DNA of 64,000 bases, taken from Poronia punctata (lineage: Eukaryota > Ascomycota > Sordariomycetes > Xylariales > Xylariaceae). Under the pieces are notes generated by a model, which worked only from the letters and a program-made list of their open reading frames with translations, was not told where the DNA came from and ran no database searches. Made by a program: the position numbers and the translations under genes. The stretch is from NCBI GenBank assembly GCA_022579005.1, contig MU401480.1:124001-188000 (forward strand). The letters are read 5' to 3'. Below are positions 47,873 through 58,586 of this stretch, piece by piece. Each line of letters opens with the position of its first letter. Position 1 is the stretch's first letter.

Positions 47873-49227
47873 TATTAGCTGATAAGATTAATGACTTTCT
47901 TTCTTTCTACTAGAATGAGATGTATGTAGTAAAGAAACAAATATCGGCTCTTCACATCGCCTAAAGACAGAGGATAAATATCACCAGCTCCTAGCTATTT
48001 AGATTATCAACGCTGACTGGAAACAATGTCTGAGTTTGCAACAGAAAGAGCAACAATCATTAAAAAAACAGAAGCCAAGAGCTCGGCGATAAAAAAACAG
48101 CCAAGTTAAGCTAGATCTATCGTAGGTAGATGAAAAAGAGGGATGGACTTGCATCAGCATGGGAGTAATCTCCAATCAGACGGCGTTCGAGCGTTACATC
48201 GTTTACCCCACCGTTCAAGTTCCCCCCAACAAGGCTCACAGCCTGCAGGCTACAGGGGACGGGCTCTCAGACGGCCGGGTCGCCGCCTACTTATTACATT
48301 AGCTAATACATACATCTATACCGTTTACGGAACTTTTGCCTAGGCTATGAGTGAACAGAAGTAAAGTGCGGGAAGGAATGAAAAAAGAACAACCCGGACA
48401 GCCGGAGACAAAACCGTAGGCTTCAAATCCCTTCGCATTCTAGATCTCTGTTTCAAGAATTACATATTAACATTTATTTTCCTTTCCATAGCCCTGCCAA
48501 CCGTTTCGTGTTTATTTCTTTGTCTAGACTTGGTACTACGGCTAGGAAAATGTGCATCCGCCATCCGTTCCTGCCGGCGATTTTACGAATACGACATGAC
48601 CGGCTACGGGTATGGTGCACGATTTGACCAGAACCAGCCACAACCTACACACCGAGATCTGGTTTGCAATAGATACCTAGATAAGTATGCTTAAACTCGA
48701 GCAGTAAGTATCTACACCAATTACTCCAATTTTTCCCACACACGTACTCGTAGGTACTTTGAAAGGGGGGCGACGCCAACCGAGGTGTGACCAAGAGAGA
48801 AACAGGCGGGGTTCCAAACGCCTCTTTTTTATGCAGTGCTTCCCTATCTTTCGCTTTGTTTTTGTTGTAATGTGCCGTCTGCTCCGGTTGGTGGTAGTTT
48901 GTTAGGAATTCAATTGCTACGATTTTGTTTTCGTATGCGCTAGAAAGTATGATGAATAGACAAGCTCGTGATAGTGTTGTTTGTTGTTGTATGAGAATAA
49001 GAAAGTACCTAAGTCGGCGCGTGTATTTAGTGAATATTCATATATACCCGGACCAGCTTTTATATTAAAAAAAAAACCCTATCGTTTCCGCAATCAGTGA
49101 ATGTCGTGTTTCTCGTCCCTCGTGTCGTGTAGTCATGAAACATGCATATAGAAAACAACATGGACGAAATACAGAACTGCCAGGGACACCGTGACCCTAT
49201 GTATACAAACCAAAAACCAAAACTTCA
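47873..49227. other. Spacer upstream of the FAT1-like gene
   Basis: Promoter side of the FAT1-like gene and 3' side of the flavoprotein gene. No supported gene; the 66-codon frame at 48143-48343 is unremarkable. A TACTCGTA copy is at 48745. Confidence 0.55.
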
Positions 49228-50448
49228 CTACGCGGCACTCGATGACCGCGACCCATCCGGCATAGAAACGACTTGCGCCATGATATCCGTCATATGTTTC
49301 CCCGCCTGGAAACTCCTCACAGCCGGATGAGTAGCAGCCAAAACAGCAACCAACACCAAAAGAAAACCAATAAACAGATACGACATCTCCAACCTCGCCC
49401 TATCTCTGTTCCCATTCGCTCGACCCACCATCTTCTCCATAGGCTCAACAGCCAACTCCTTCCCGGCCTTCATCGCCCTTTGCATTCCGGGGAGCCCATC
49501 AACGCTCCAAGCATTCTTGAGAGCCCAATACCGATCCATGCTCTCCGTCTCGTTCCCGCGCTCGAACCGGACCGCCTTCTTCTGGAAATAGTCGCGCAGC
49601 ACGTACCGGTAGTCGACAAAGTTGAAGAACGGCACCTGGTACCCGCACGACGAACCCACTTGGTGAATGTCCACCACGATGACGGACCGCACCCCAGTGG
49701 GAAGCGTCATGTTCTCGCGCTCTACCATCGCGTTGAATTCGGGGGTGTCGTATTCTAGGACTCGGCCTTTGCCGAAGAGACGCACGATACGTGGGCCTCC
49801 TTCAAAGGCGTTGAACACTGGCGCATGTTAGTATTAGGTACGTTTAAGAACCGTAGTTCCACCGAGCCTGAACAACTTGTGATAATCTACATAAGAAATA
49901 AATAATTGCTCACGGATAGTAATACGGCCGTTTCCCGGTTCTAATAAATGTGAGATAGTCTCATTCCCCGAACCCGTCCTACTTAATGTCAGTCATTAAT
50001 TTCCTTTTTTTTTCCCTTTCTTTCGGTGGCAGTCTGTTTCGCTCAGATATAACGGGAAGAGGAGAAGCTGATTTTTTAATACTAACATGTCGATATACCA
50101 AAAAGTCTTCGGATCCGATATACCAAAAGTCCGTTCAGGAGACCCGCCCTTTGGCGATATATTGACATGGCCACTATTGTAATTTCGAATTGTCAGTCGT
50201 TTTAACCATTCAGTGTCAACAAACTTTCCAAATCCCATTCAACAACGACGAACAGGATATTCAATAGTGATCCATGTTATCATCATCAATCATGGCCAAA
50301 TGGACATTCACTTTTCGCACTCCAGTATGATTTACCCTAGAAAGAACACTTACTCCTTTGAAAGCGGAGCCGTAGAAACCCAGAATATCTTTTGCGCGAG
50401 TGCCCAATCGATGATATTCGGAGGGATCTCTTCGTAGAATACACCCAT
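49228..50448 (-). CDS. Pyridoxamine-phosphate-oxidase-like flavoprotein with C-terminal membrane helix
   Basis: Model: complement(join(49228..49817, 49914..49978, 50087..50173, 50354..50448)), 278 residues; introns of 96, 108 and 180 nt, phases agree. The start MGVFYEEIPPNIIDWALAQK and the runs HVNISPKG, DPKTFWYIDMTGSGNETISH and LFNAFEGGPRIVRLFGKGRV are those of the fungal FMN-binding split-barrel (PNPOx-like) family. The C-terminal half has SSCGYQVPFFNFVDYR and SMDRYWALKNAWSVDGLPGMQ, seen in the fungal subgroup. Residues ~225-246 (YLFIGFLLVLVAVLAATH) form one membrane helix followed by a 32-residue tail, so the protein is probably tail-anchored. Function in fungi is uncharacterised. It is unlikely to be the true vitamin B6 oxidase, Pdx3, which lacks such an anchor. 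Confidence 0.87.
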
Positions 50449-51789
50449 GATTATCGCGTTTTATTATTATTCTTGTAATTATTGAATCGGATCACGCGAT
50501 TGAAAGGAACCGGCCCTCATAAAGCAAAAAAAGGTGAAAGAAGCTGGGGTATTGTTTGTAAAACATTATGCGTCACTGGCTTGGCCAAAATTGGAGTTGT
50601 ATATATACCGTGTTTATACAGTATTCTAACCTCCGCTGTCCGCTAATTTGACCAACGGAACAGCATCAGAGGTACATCGAAACAACTAGAAATACCCCAA
50701 ATGCGGCTTGTCTAATATGTACACAGTGTTTACCCCAAGACAAACACTTGGCTCTGCGCAAGTGACACATACCTGCAGTAGCCTATAAGATTAGAGAGTA
50801 GTTATCCCTCATCATACCACATCACCTCGAGCTATGTCAACCATCTCAAGCATACTCGTAGTAATACTAATACTAATAGCAACACCTATCATATCATTCA
50901 TAACGGCCGGTTTCGGCCAACAGAACACTCACAATCGCTCTATGCTATGGTTGGGGAATGCAACTGTAACCCTTGGGCCTTGTCTACTCTCGAGCCCTTT
51001 TGCGGAGTTCCAAGGCCGAGTCAAAAACACGCGAGACGTCAAATAGGCCTGAAAAAATGAACCCGTCACACGTACATACAGAATTATTAGGCCAGTCTTT
51101 TTTATTAAACGCTCACCTACCGGTACGGCCCCAATAGCCCATATCCGAGCCGTCTGGACTCCCATCCTACCTGTTATACGGGGGCAACCTAGCATATCTA
51201 GGTAGGTACCTTAGTCATATCCGTCGTTGATATCCACATACTCGCCGGGTCCGGGGCTATATACTCACAGTAGATTTATCATGTATGAGGATTCGGTCGA
51301 ATAGCCAGGACAGAAGGCCTGATTCTGATTTACTGCTGGGTCCGGCTTGTGTGGCGTTGGAGCGTCCGCAAGGCATTCTGGACGGCTCGAATGTTGGCCG
51401 GGGCTCTACCGAACATATTATCCTCACCCCTTCAGGCTCTAGCTCTGTCATGGTCGAGGTCTTGGAAAACTAACACAGACACGCGTGGCTAGAATGAATA
51501 TAAGAGTAGTCTAGTATGCCTGCCCACTTCCAACCCAGCGGCCAACCTCTCCTTTTGCAGGAGTCACCAATGAGATAGTTGGAACCGTATCATAGCCAAC
51601 TCCTCCAGAATCACAAGGTAACACATGCCGATAATCCAGTCTATGGGAGCCTCTAATAATCCAATATACCTGCGCCAATATCAAAGCCGCGTCCGAAATA
51701 CTTCCACAATAGGCCAGCGGCTGCCGGTTTTCATGCCCTCAAAACAAGAGTTTTTTCCGGCCTCTTTCTTCATCTATCTTGGGTTAGGC
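50449..51789. other. Spacer between the HNH and PNPOx-like genes
   Basis: No firm gene. A 70-codon plus-strand frame (50834-51046) starts with a hydrophobic segment (SILVVILILIATPIISFITA) and might be a small membrane peptide, but it contains a TACTCGTA copy and has no other support. Confidence 0.4.
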
Positions 51790-53142
51790 CTACTTATTTT
51801 CATCTGGAAGACCCTTACTGCCGTCGCTATCACTGTCGCTGACTCTCGTGGTAAACATAGCCAGCCACTCATCCTTCTCAGACTCTCTGATGTACCCCCA
51901 TGTTATCCCCTCCTCAACAAGGAACCTGCCAAAATGTTCTGCCGGGCAAAACGGCTCGGTCCATATCAAATTCTCCGCGCCGCCTAGGAACAACCTCGCC
52001 AAGACGTCTCTTGAACTTGCAGCTCGAAGAGCCTGCTGCAAATTATATTGTAAGGTAAGCAGCAGACGGCTTGGCAGCGGATATTCCGTCTCATTGACCG
52101 TAGTCAAAGTGATCCGATCTCCGCTTAGCATTTGCGGGCCGTCACTACAGGGAATTGCGATAGGACCACGCCACGGGGACGGCGGGTCAGGATTATGACT
52201 GAACGGAGCTAAACCGTTACCTTCATCTGCGCTTAACCACAGAAACTCTAGGGTGAGGGTCCCGGGGAGATCCGAGGGGTCCGGGTCAAGTGGTCTTAGA
52301 CAAAAGCGGTGGCGGTCCCATAAGTTACCCACATCCCGTCGGAGAACTAGGAGATTGGCATATTCGTGGGCAGGACTTTGAAGTAATGCCTCGTCGATTT
52401 GCGAATTTGGCCAGAACATGTTGAGTTGGTTCAGGAACTCTGTCCTGAAAACTGGATTCGTTTCGATAGCATTGGGAAAGATGTGGCAAGTCTCGGTGGG
52501 CTCTGCCTCGCCGGTTAGGACACATCGGCCATTATACCATTGCCTCTAGAAGGGTAACCGTCTGTTAGCACAGACTAGGAGCTTTTTTTATGGGCGGATA
52601 CGGTAAAAGAAACCCTTACAACTTCGGCCTGGGCATTGGTTGTCCCCTTTGAGTTGTTTTGAACGGTTGCCGCTCCTACCCCTATAAATCCACAATTTGT
52701 CAGTAGGTATACAGCAAGGTAAGCAAGAACAGTACATACACCGATCCAGGATATTAAGGGCATGGGGTCCAAACATGACGGCAAATAGGTTGGGATTCCA
52801 GGAGCTTGCCCTGTTCAGAAGCATAGCCGAGTCCATGACGGATACGAGTCCCATTGCAGCAGCGATTTCAAAATATTCTCGAGTCCTATATGCCCTCGGC
52901 AAACGTTGGATCAGGTTCAGTTGCAGTTGTTCAACTATGTCCATGAGACCATGATATAAGTATCGCCGCATGCTCATCGGAGGTTCCTGCCGGAATAGGC
53001 CCTCGCCTGGGATAGATACCAAGCCATACACCGGGTCGGGCACCCGCGTCGTTGGGATACGTGTTGCCCAAATCTTCGGTTTGCCCGCTTTGCTCGCCTC
53101 TGACGGGCCACTGGGGGATGTCGTCGCGATTGGTCTTGACAT
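51790..53142 (-). CDS. HNH-nuclease-domain (HNH_2-like) protein
   Basis: Model: complement(join(51790..52545, 52620..52681, 52740..53142)), 406 residues; introns of 74 and 58 nt, phases agree. The N-terminal ~130 residues are a fungal-specific region. The HNH core begins RQWYNGRCVLTG (Cys163) and continues with TCHIFPNA (His176) and NLLVLRRDVGNLWD (Asn219). These give the first His and the Asn of the HNH motif. The family's final His, expected in the D-x-H part of the last segment, is Gly228 here, with a His six residues on in WDRHRF. Proteins of this kind are numerous in filamentous ascomycetes and their role is unknown; the domain usually cleaves DNA with a metal ion. Whether this copy is active is open. 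The C-terminus is Asp/Ser-rich. Confidence 0.8.
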
Positions 53143-56115
53143 GATGGGAGGTAGGGTTGCTAATAAGTCCTATCTATGGCCTGATATTCCATTCTAGGGT
53201 ATTCACAGCTTACGGTATTATTTACCACGAAAGAATGGGGCAAACAAGAACAAGTCAACCTTGTGAATGTTTGGTGGCCAAGAGGCAATTTATGAGGTAC
53301 CCTACGGGGGTTCGTAGCTGCTATAGCACGCCCATGGCTCTTGCATTTTGTTGGACATTTTGTTGTTTTTCTGTTAGTAACCTATTTGACGGCTGATACC
53401 TACTGACGTCGTTGGTTTGGGATAAGATTGTAGGAAGCAACGGTGGAAGACATATTCTATCGGTGGAAACTACCCCCCACTGGAACGGAGGTTGGAGGTC
53501 GAACCTTAAGGACGGGCTCCGGCCTTCGGATTGGTTATCCTTTACGAGTAGGCTTTTTTACCTATATAACTTGGCTTGCGGACTTTGTTGTATTTCAAGC
53601 GTGCGGCTTTATAGCAGGCCATGGTCATTTAGTATTTCTTGATGTATTAGGCTACTTAGGTAAGGTAGGTAGGTATCGTTGACGTTTGCTTGACATTTGG
53701 TGTTGGGGAAGGTACGTGACAGGCTATGAGGGTCCTTCGCCGTTGGACTGCTGTGACTGATTCCATTCCTTCTACTTCAAGCCTAAACCTACCTAAATAC
53801 GCCGATGCTCTTCTACCAAAGAGAACCTACAGACAAATAAAGACCAAGCCAATACCAAATGAGGTGCGAATCCAGACACGGCGAAGTGAAGAGCACACGA
53901 TTCTGCAAGGCGGGGGAGACCCGAATGAAGGGTTTTCAAGAGCAACCAACACTCATCATGATATGAGAACCACAAAGTAGGTAGCTTGTTAGAAAGATGT
54001 GAGAACCCAAATCTTTGCGCGACATACGCTGGGTCCAATAACCTGTTCAGAGTACGTTGAGTAGTAGCAAACAACCGTACAAATTCTATTTATATGCAGT
54101 TCCGGCTTCTTCCAGGCGACTTCAGCATGTCCGCTGTCAAGTCGAAGAACGAGTGGATGGCTTTAAACGCGACACAATAACACAAGCATAAACCCAACGT
54201 TTTTAGCATGTGGTACACTACATGGTGGCACCATGAAAAACATACCAATGAACATATTGCAAAGGCTAGTAGACGACGTAGTAATTTATAATATGCATAG
54301 AAGCTAAAGGCTGACCGGTCGAGCCTGTCAACATGCGACCCCGGCCATTCCGGGGGCAATGGGGATTTCACGAGGTGACGTTCGTGGAGTCCGGGGTAGG
54401 CGAGACAAACAATCTTGACAGCTGGCTGCTGCGGTCAGGATACCACCTCTCTCTGCTCGGATGCAACCTACCTAGCCTACCACGACACTGGATAGTACTG
54501 TAACAGATCATGTGCTTATGCTTTCAATGCTACGGTAGACGGGCAGCGCTCTTTTGTATGTCACCGACAAATGACCACTACTACGAGTAGCTATTGAATG
54601 TCTCGGAGGTTTCGGAAATAATTGAAGCGTCTAGACGCTTGGGATTTGGGGCCAAGAACCAGGTACCCAGGGGACTAGGGACGGAAACCGGATTGATGTG
54701 CATGTAACCTTGCCTTGGGCCGCGCAGATCGTATCAAAAAACTTGCAAATGGAATTATCCACTCCCTAATCCTAAACTGTTCCCTTGTGGATAAGCTTGA
54801 AATTTTATATGGGGACGATAATAATAATAGAAATGCAGTAAAATAAACATCACGGGCGGCAACAATAAAATCTCCAGGTTCTTGACAAAGCGATTTGGGA
54901 GAAGGATAGATGGAACTTGGACATGTTTTATCTGATACCCTCGATCATCACATGTACGCGTATGAAGTAGGCACGTATTATTCAGTAGACCACCTTTGGT
55001 TAGTACGTCGTTGGTTGGAGTTGGCATGTGAGTAAGCCGCAACCGAATGAACTAATGTCGTGCATGCCATCCGATTACCTGCGAGTAGGTAATTAGTAGA
55101 TAGAGCCTGCCAAATTACCTACCAACCTCGCTTAGTCCTAAGCTACCTACCTACTCCCTTACCTTGCCAGCATTTCTATGTTACCTCATAATATCACAAC
55201 ACCCACTAATGTTGGCGAAGAGTTGGTCTAGAGGAGCCCTCCAGTCGGTTTCCCCAAACTTTCCCACCTCAAACGACAGGTTGGTACACCATGCGGGCAG
55301 GCACACAGCCCACCACCACAGGGCCCTCTCCTTTTGTCGTGCATCAGAAGAATGTGGCAGCCATGACGACGAATTTTGTGTGAAGAGCTGAAATGGCGAG
55401 GCCAAGTGCTGCTTGTCCATCAGCGGCCGCAAATGTGGCAAAAGGACGCGCTTGCGGAGTTGTTTGGTAAGATATTTTTATTCTTGCCTCGTCCTAAACA
55501 GGTCGGGGTGGAATGATGATCTCGCCTCGTATTCTCGATTCGGTAGGTCCTACGGTCTCTATCCCCCATCATCCAACATACGCCGTGCTTCCCCGAGCTA
55601 GGGATCCGTGGTGAGCAAAACGTGCCGAGGAACTAACAAGATGAAAAAAACGTGTTTCTGCTGTTGATCGTAAGCCGTAAGGAAGATGGGTTGTTTTTAG
55701 TTTCTTGTCCATGTCTAGTTGGTAGTCTAGGCGGATACTTTTTGTAAGCCCTACCCATTAGTATTATACTACCAGCTACTCGTATATACCCTTCTATTAT
55801 TGATTACTCCCCTATCCTTGAACTAACTACATACTTCTTTCAACTCGCCCTCTGCATGTCTGCTCCGACCATTTTGGAATTTCCTTTATTACTGAATAAT
55901 TAGACTAGCCGCGTGGTGTCTGGGATATAGCGCTTATGGTGGCGTATTTCACGACTACTACTCACCTCACGTCTCTAGGTATCCAAGTTAGAAACTACCT
56001 AGACGGACCGGAATCCGCGGCCAGACAGAAGAACCAGTTCTGGTCTTCTTCCACCCTCTCCTGAAGCTGCGGGGAATGATGCGATGAACGACTTCACCGA
56101 GTCTTCATCGCGATC
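53143..56115. other. Long gene-free spacer
   Basis: Nearly 3 kb with no supported gene. Several 60-95 codon frames (for example 53412-53682, 53793-54074, 54090-54371, 55164-55441 on both strands) overlap antisense and match nothing. TACGAGTA/TACTCGTA copies lie at 53543, 54582 and 55787. The last few hundred bases are the promoter of the Q-rich membrane protein. Confidence 0.55.
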
Positions 56116-57336
56116 ATGGTCACGAGAATCCTCCATACTGGTCTCCTCGCTCTCTGGCTGATAGCCGGTCAGCTAGCATGGTGTCAGACGACGACCAAGG
56201 TAGCGGTTGGACCCGACTCGACGGCACCCTCTATAGCATCGACGTCGGAATTTGTCTCGCCCTCATTGCATAAGAGCGACGATGGTATGCGCGAGAGTAC
56301 AAAATTGGGCATCTCGGTTGGCGTTACGCTCGGCTCCATTATTCTGGTCGGATCCACCACTATCTTGTGTATGTTGAGACGGCGCAACAAGGCGCTTCTG
56401 AAGCCGCAAAGATCGGTACCTCCTGGCGATGGCGATTTTGAAACCGGAGGAGTGGTGACGGACGAGGCCTTTGGGAAAGCAAAGGAAGAGTCTTATCAAA
56501 TGACGCCCCCAACGGCTGCTAAGGCGAGCAGGCTGCTAAAGTCGCCAGTGAGATTCGCGGATCAAGACGGAGTATACCCCACGATGCCGGAGCGCGCGTA
56601 TGCGCCCCAGCACCCTCCGAATCCTACAGAGATACAGCAGCAACAGCAATATCCTCAGACGATGGCATATCCGGACAGAAATGCGGAAATAATAAACCCG
56701 TACGCTACAGCCGGAAATACATACCCCGAGATTGAGATATCAAACTACAGCCAGCAGAACGCGTACGCAGGCTCAGACCAATACCAATATCAACACGAGG
56801 TGCAGCAACTACAACAACATCCGAATAACCAACAGCAGCCGTATCAACTACCCCATCACCAACAACTGCAGCAACATCAGAATGATCAACAACAACAACA
56901 ACAACCGTACCAACTATCTCATCACCAACAACCACGACAAGAGCAGCAACAACCACATCAGCAGCCACAGGGTGATCATCTAAATTGGGTGTACCCAGTG
57001 TCAGCAGGCTCCGCATCTGTCTCGAATCCCGTATCGGCAACGTCGACGTCTGGCACGCCCGAGCCGCATATTCAGTACCTCCAAGACTACCAGCCTAAGA
57101 TGCAGACCAGCGATCCAGCCCCAGAGGTCTATCATCCGCCCCAGCAGCGCAGTGACCGACTCGTATCACACCAAGACCAACAGCAGCCAAACGTCGACTT
57201 GAGTACATTCCTAGGCTACGAAAACGATAGAAACAAATACCACGTTCCCCCGCCACATCCAAATGTGAGCGAGTTGCCGGACCAGCGAAAGCCTGTCGAA
57301 ATGATGGGTGATGGGCACTTCCACGAAGCGCCTTGA
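56116..57336 (+). CDS. Single-pass membrane protein with Gln-rich cytosolic tail
   Basis: Intronless, 406 residues. Residues 1-24 (MVTRILHTGLLALWLIAGQLAWCQ) form a signal peptide. A short Ser/Thr-rich ectodomain of ~40 residues follows, then one membrane helix (about 65-88, LGISVGVTLGSIILVGSTTILCML) with a basic stop-transfer RRRNK. The cytosolic part is long and disordered, and residues ~170-295 are rich in Gln, His, Pro and Tyr, with QQQQQPYQL repeats. The layout (signal peptide, short Ser/Thr stalk, one helix, disordered tail) resembles fungal surface sensors and 'mid2-like' annotated proteins, but there is no WSC or cysteine-rich domain. Function unknown. Length and codon usage look normal for a real gene. 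Confidence 0.8.
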   Translation: MVTRILHTGLLALWLIAGQLAWCQTTTKVAVGPDSTAPSIASTSEFVSPSLHKSDDGMRESTKLGISVGVTLGSIILVGSTTILCMLRRRNKALLKPQRSVPPGDGDFETGGVVTDEAFGKAKEESYQMTPPTAAKASRLLKSPVRFADQDGVYPTMPERAYAPQHPPNPTEIQQQQQYPQTMAYPDRNAEIINPYATAGNTYPEIEISNYSQQNAYAGSDQYQYQHEVQQLQQHPNNQQQPYQLPHHQQLQQHQNDQQQQQQPYQLSHHQQPRQEQQQPHQQPQGDHLNWVYPVSAGSASVSNPVSATSTSGTPEPHIQYLQDYQPKMQTSDPAPEVYHPPQQRSDRLVSHQDQQQPNVDLSTFLGYENDRNKYHVPPPHPNVSELPDQRKPVEMMGDGHFHEAP

Positions 57337-58586
57337 CAGAAATGTTTACGCTGCATCGCAGTCTCCTCCGGTTTTCGACAGGCGGAAACGGTGCAATACC
57401 AAATTAATCTTATGAAATTACCTATCGCCTTTGCCAAGTATTTTCTTCGCGTCTGAAGAAAACGCTTTTCGTGACGCCACCCCCTGGCTGGGCAAAAGAT
57501 GGCGTCATCACTTCAATTTTTTTTTTTGCCGATTAGGAACCGGGCACGGTATTACACGCACCGAATAAAGAAGATACGTACTCGTACACTATGTATGAGG
57601 AAAGGGTTTCTGTTGCCAAAAACTACCCAATATAAGGCTTGGAATATAACAGGATTTATGGTGGTACGTTTATGATGTAAAAACAAAGAAACGGGATATA
57701 ATCATAAGATATCATAAGATACGCAAAACGCGACTGTCAGTACCAGAATACATTGTGAGATGTTGAGGAAATTGAATAAATACCTGTCAGGATTCTAAAG
57801 TCATGTAGCACTGCAGTTACAAGTGAGACAACCAAAGAATACCTAGTGCGTACGATTATACTCGTACCTAGCCTGTAGGCATATATGTACATACGGGTAT
57901 GCAAATCTACTTGTATTTCTACCTTACTCGTACCTATAACCTACACCAACGACAATTTTATTTATTTATTTATCGTTGCTAGAGGTAGGTTTTTAATAGT
58001 TTTAACCTAGATAAAACGAGGCAGTGCCTTAGGTATGTATATACGTATCTCAACGTAATAAATCCAATTGCTCCCTCCGGGGTAAAAGGTCTAACCTAGA
58101 AAGATGACGCTGACTTGGGAAGGACGACTACGTTGGAACCCTCTTCTCACTACTTTACCTACTCGGAGCAGGATGGGAAAGATCAGAGTAGAGTACTTTA
58201 AATAATAGACAGTAAGTGAGGAAGTGTTTCGAAAGATTGGATGCTTGAACATGCCCACCTAGGTTATCTGTTTGGTCAGGGTAGAGAGGTTACATAGGTT
58301 AGAAACTATACAGTGCAATACTTATTATTAGCCCTTTCCCGGTGTCGTTCCTAGCACTACTCGACATTCAATTGCTTTTTGAAAGTGACAAGCAAAAGGA
58401 CACGCATAAAGATCAATATTTGTTTTATTCCATTCTCTATGTCATAAGTTGTGCCCTAGCCTCATCTCTCATGCGAGTAGGAAGCTGTAACCTCGGGAAC
58501 CCAGGATAATACCGTCGTTCTTTACCCCTTTCACGCCGTTTCAAATCCATGTCCCAGTCTTGTAACCCATCACGCCCTCTCTTGAC
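57337..58586. other. Convergent intergenic spacer
   Basis: 3' flanks of the Q-rich membrane protein and phosphofructokinase. No gene seen. TACTCGTA copies are clustered at 57579, 57859 and 57925, and a TTTA run lies near 57960. Confidence 0.6.

Noticed and set aside
45783..53142. Secondary-metabolite cluster around the acyl-CoA synthetase, flavoprotein and HNH genes
   Set aside because: No polyketide synthase, peptide synthetase, terpene cyclase, P450 or cluster regulator is present; the genes belong to unrelated families.
56705..57040. Val/Asp-rich minus-strand frame of 111 codons
   Set aside because: It is the antisense reading of the Gln-rich repeat in the membrane protein gene.
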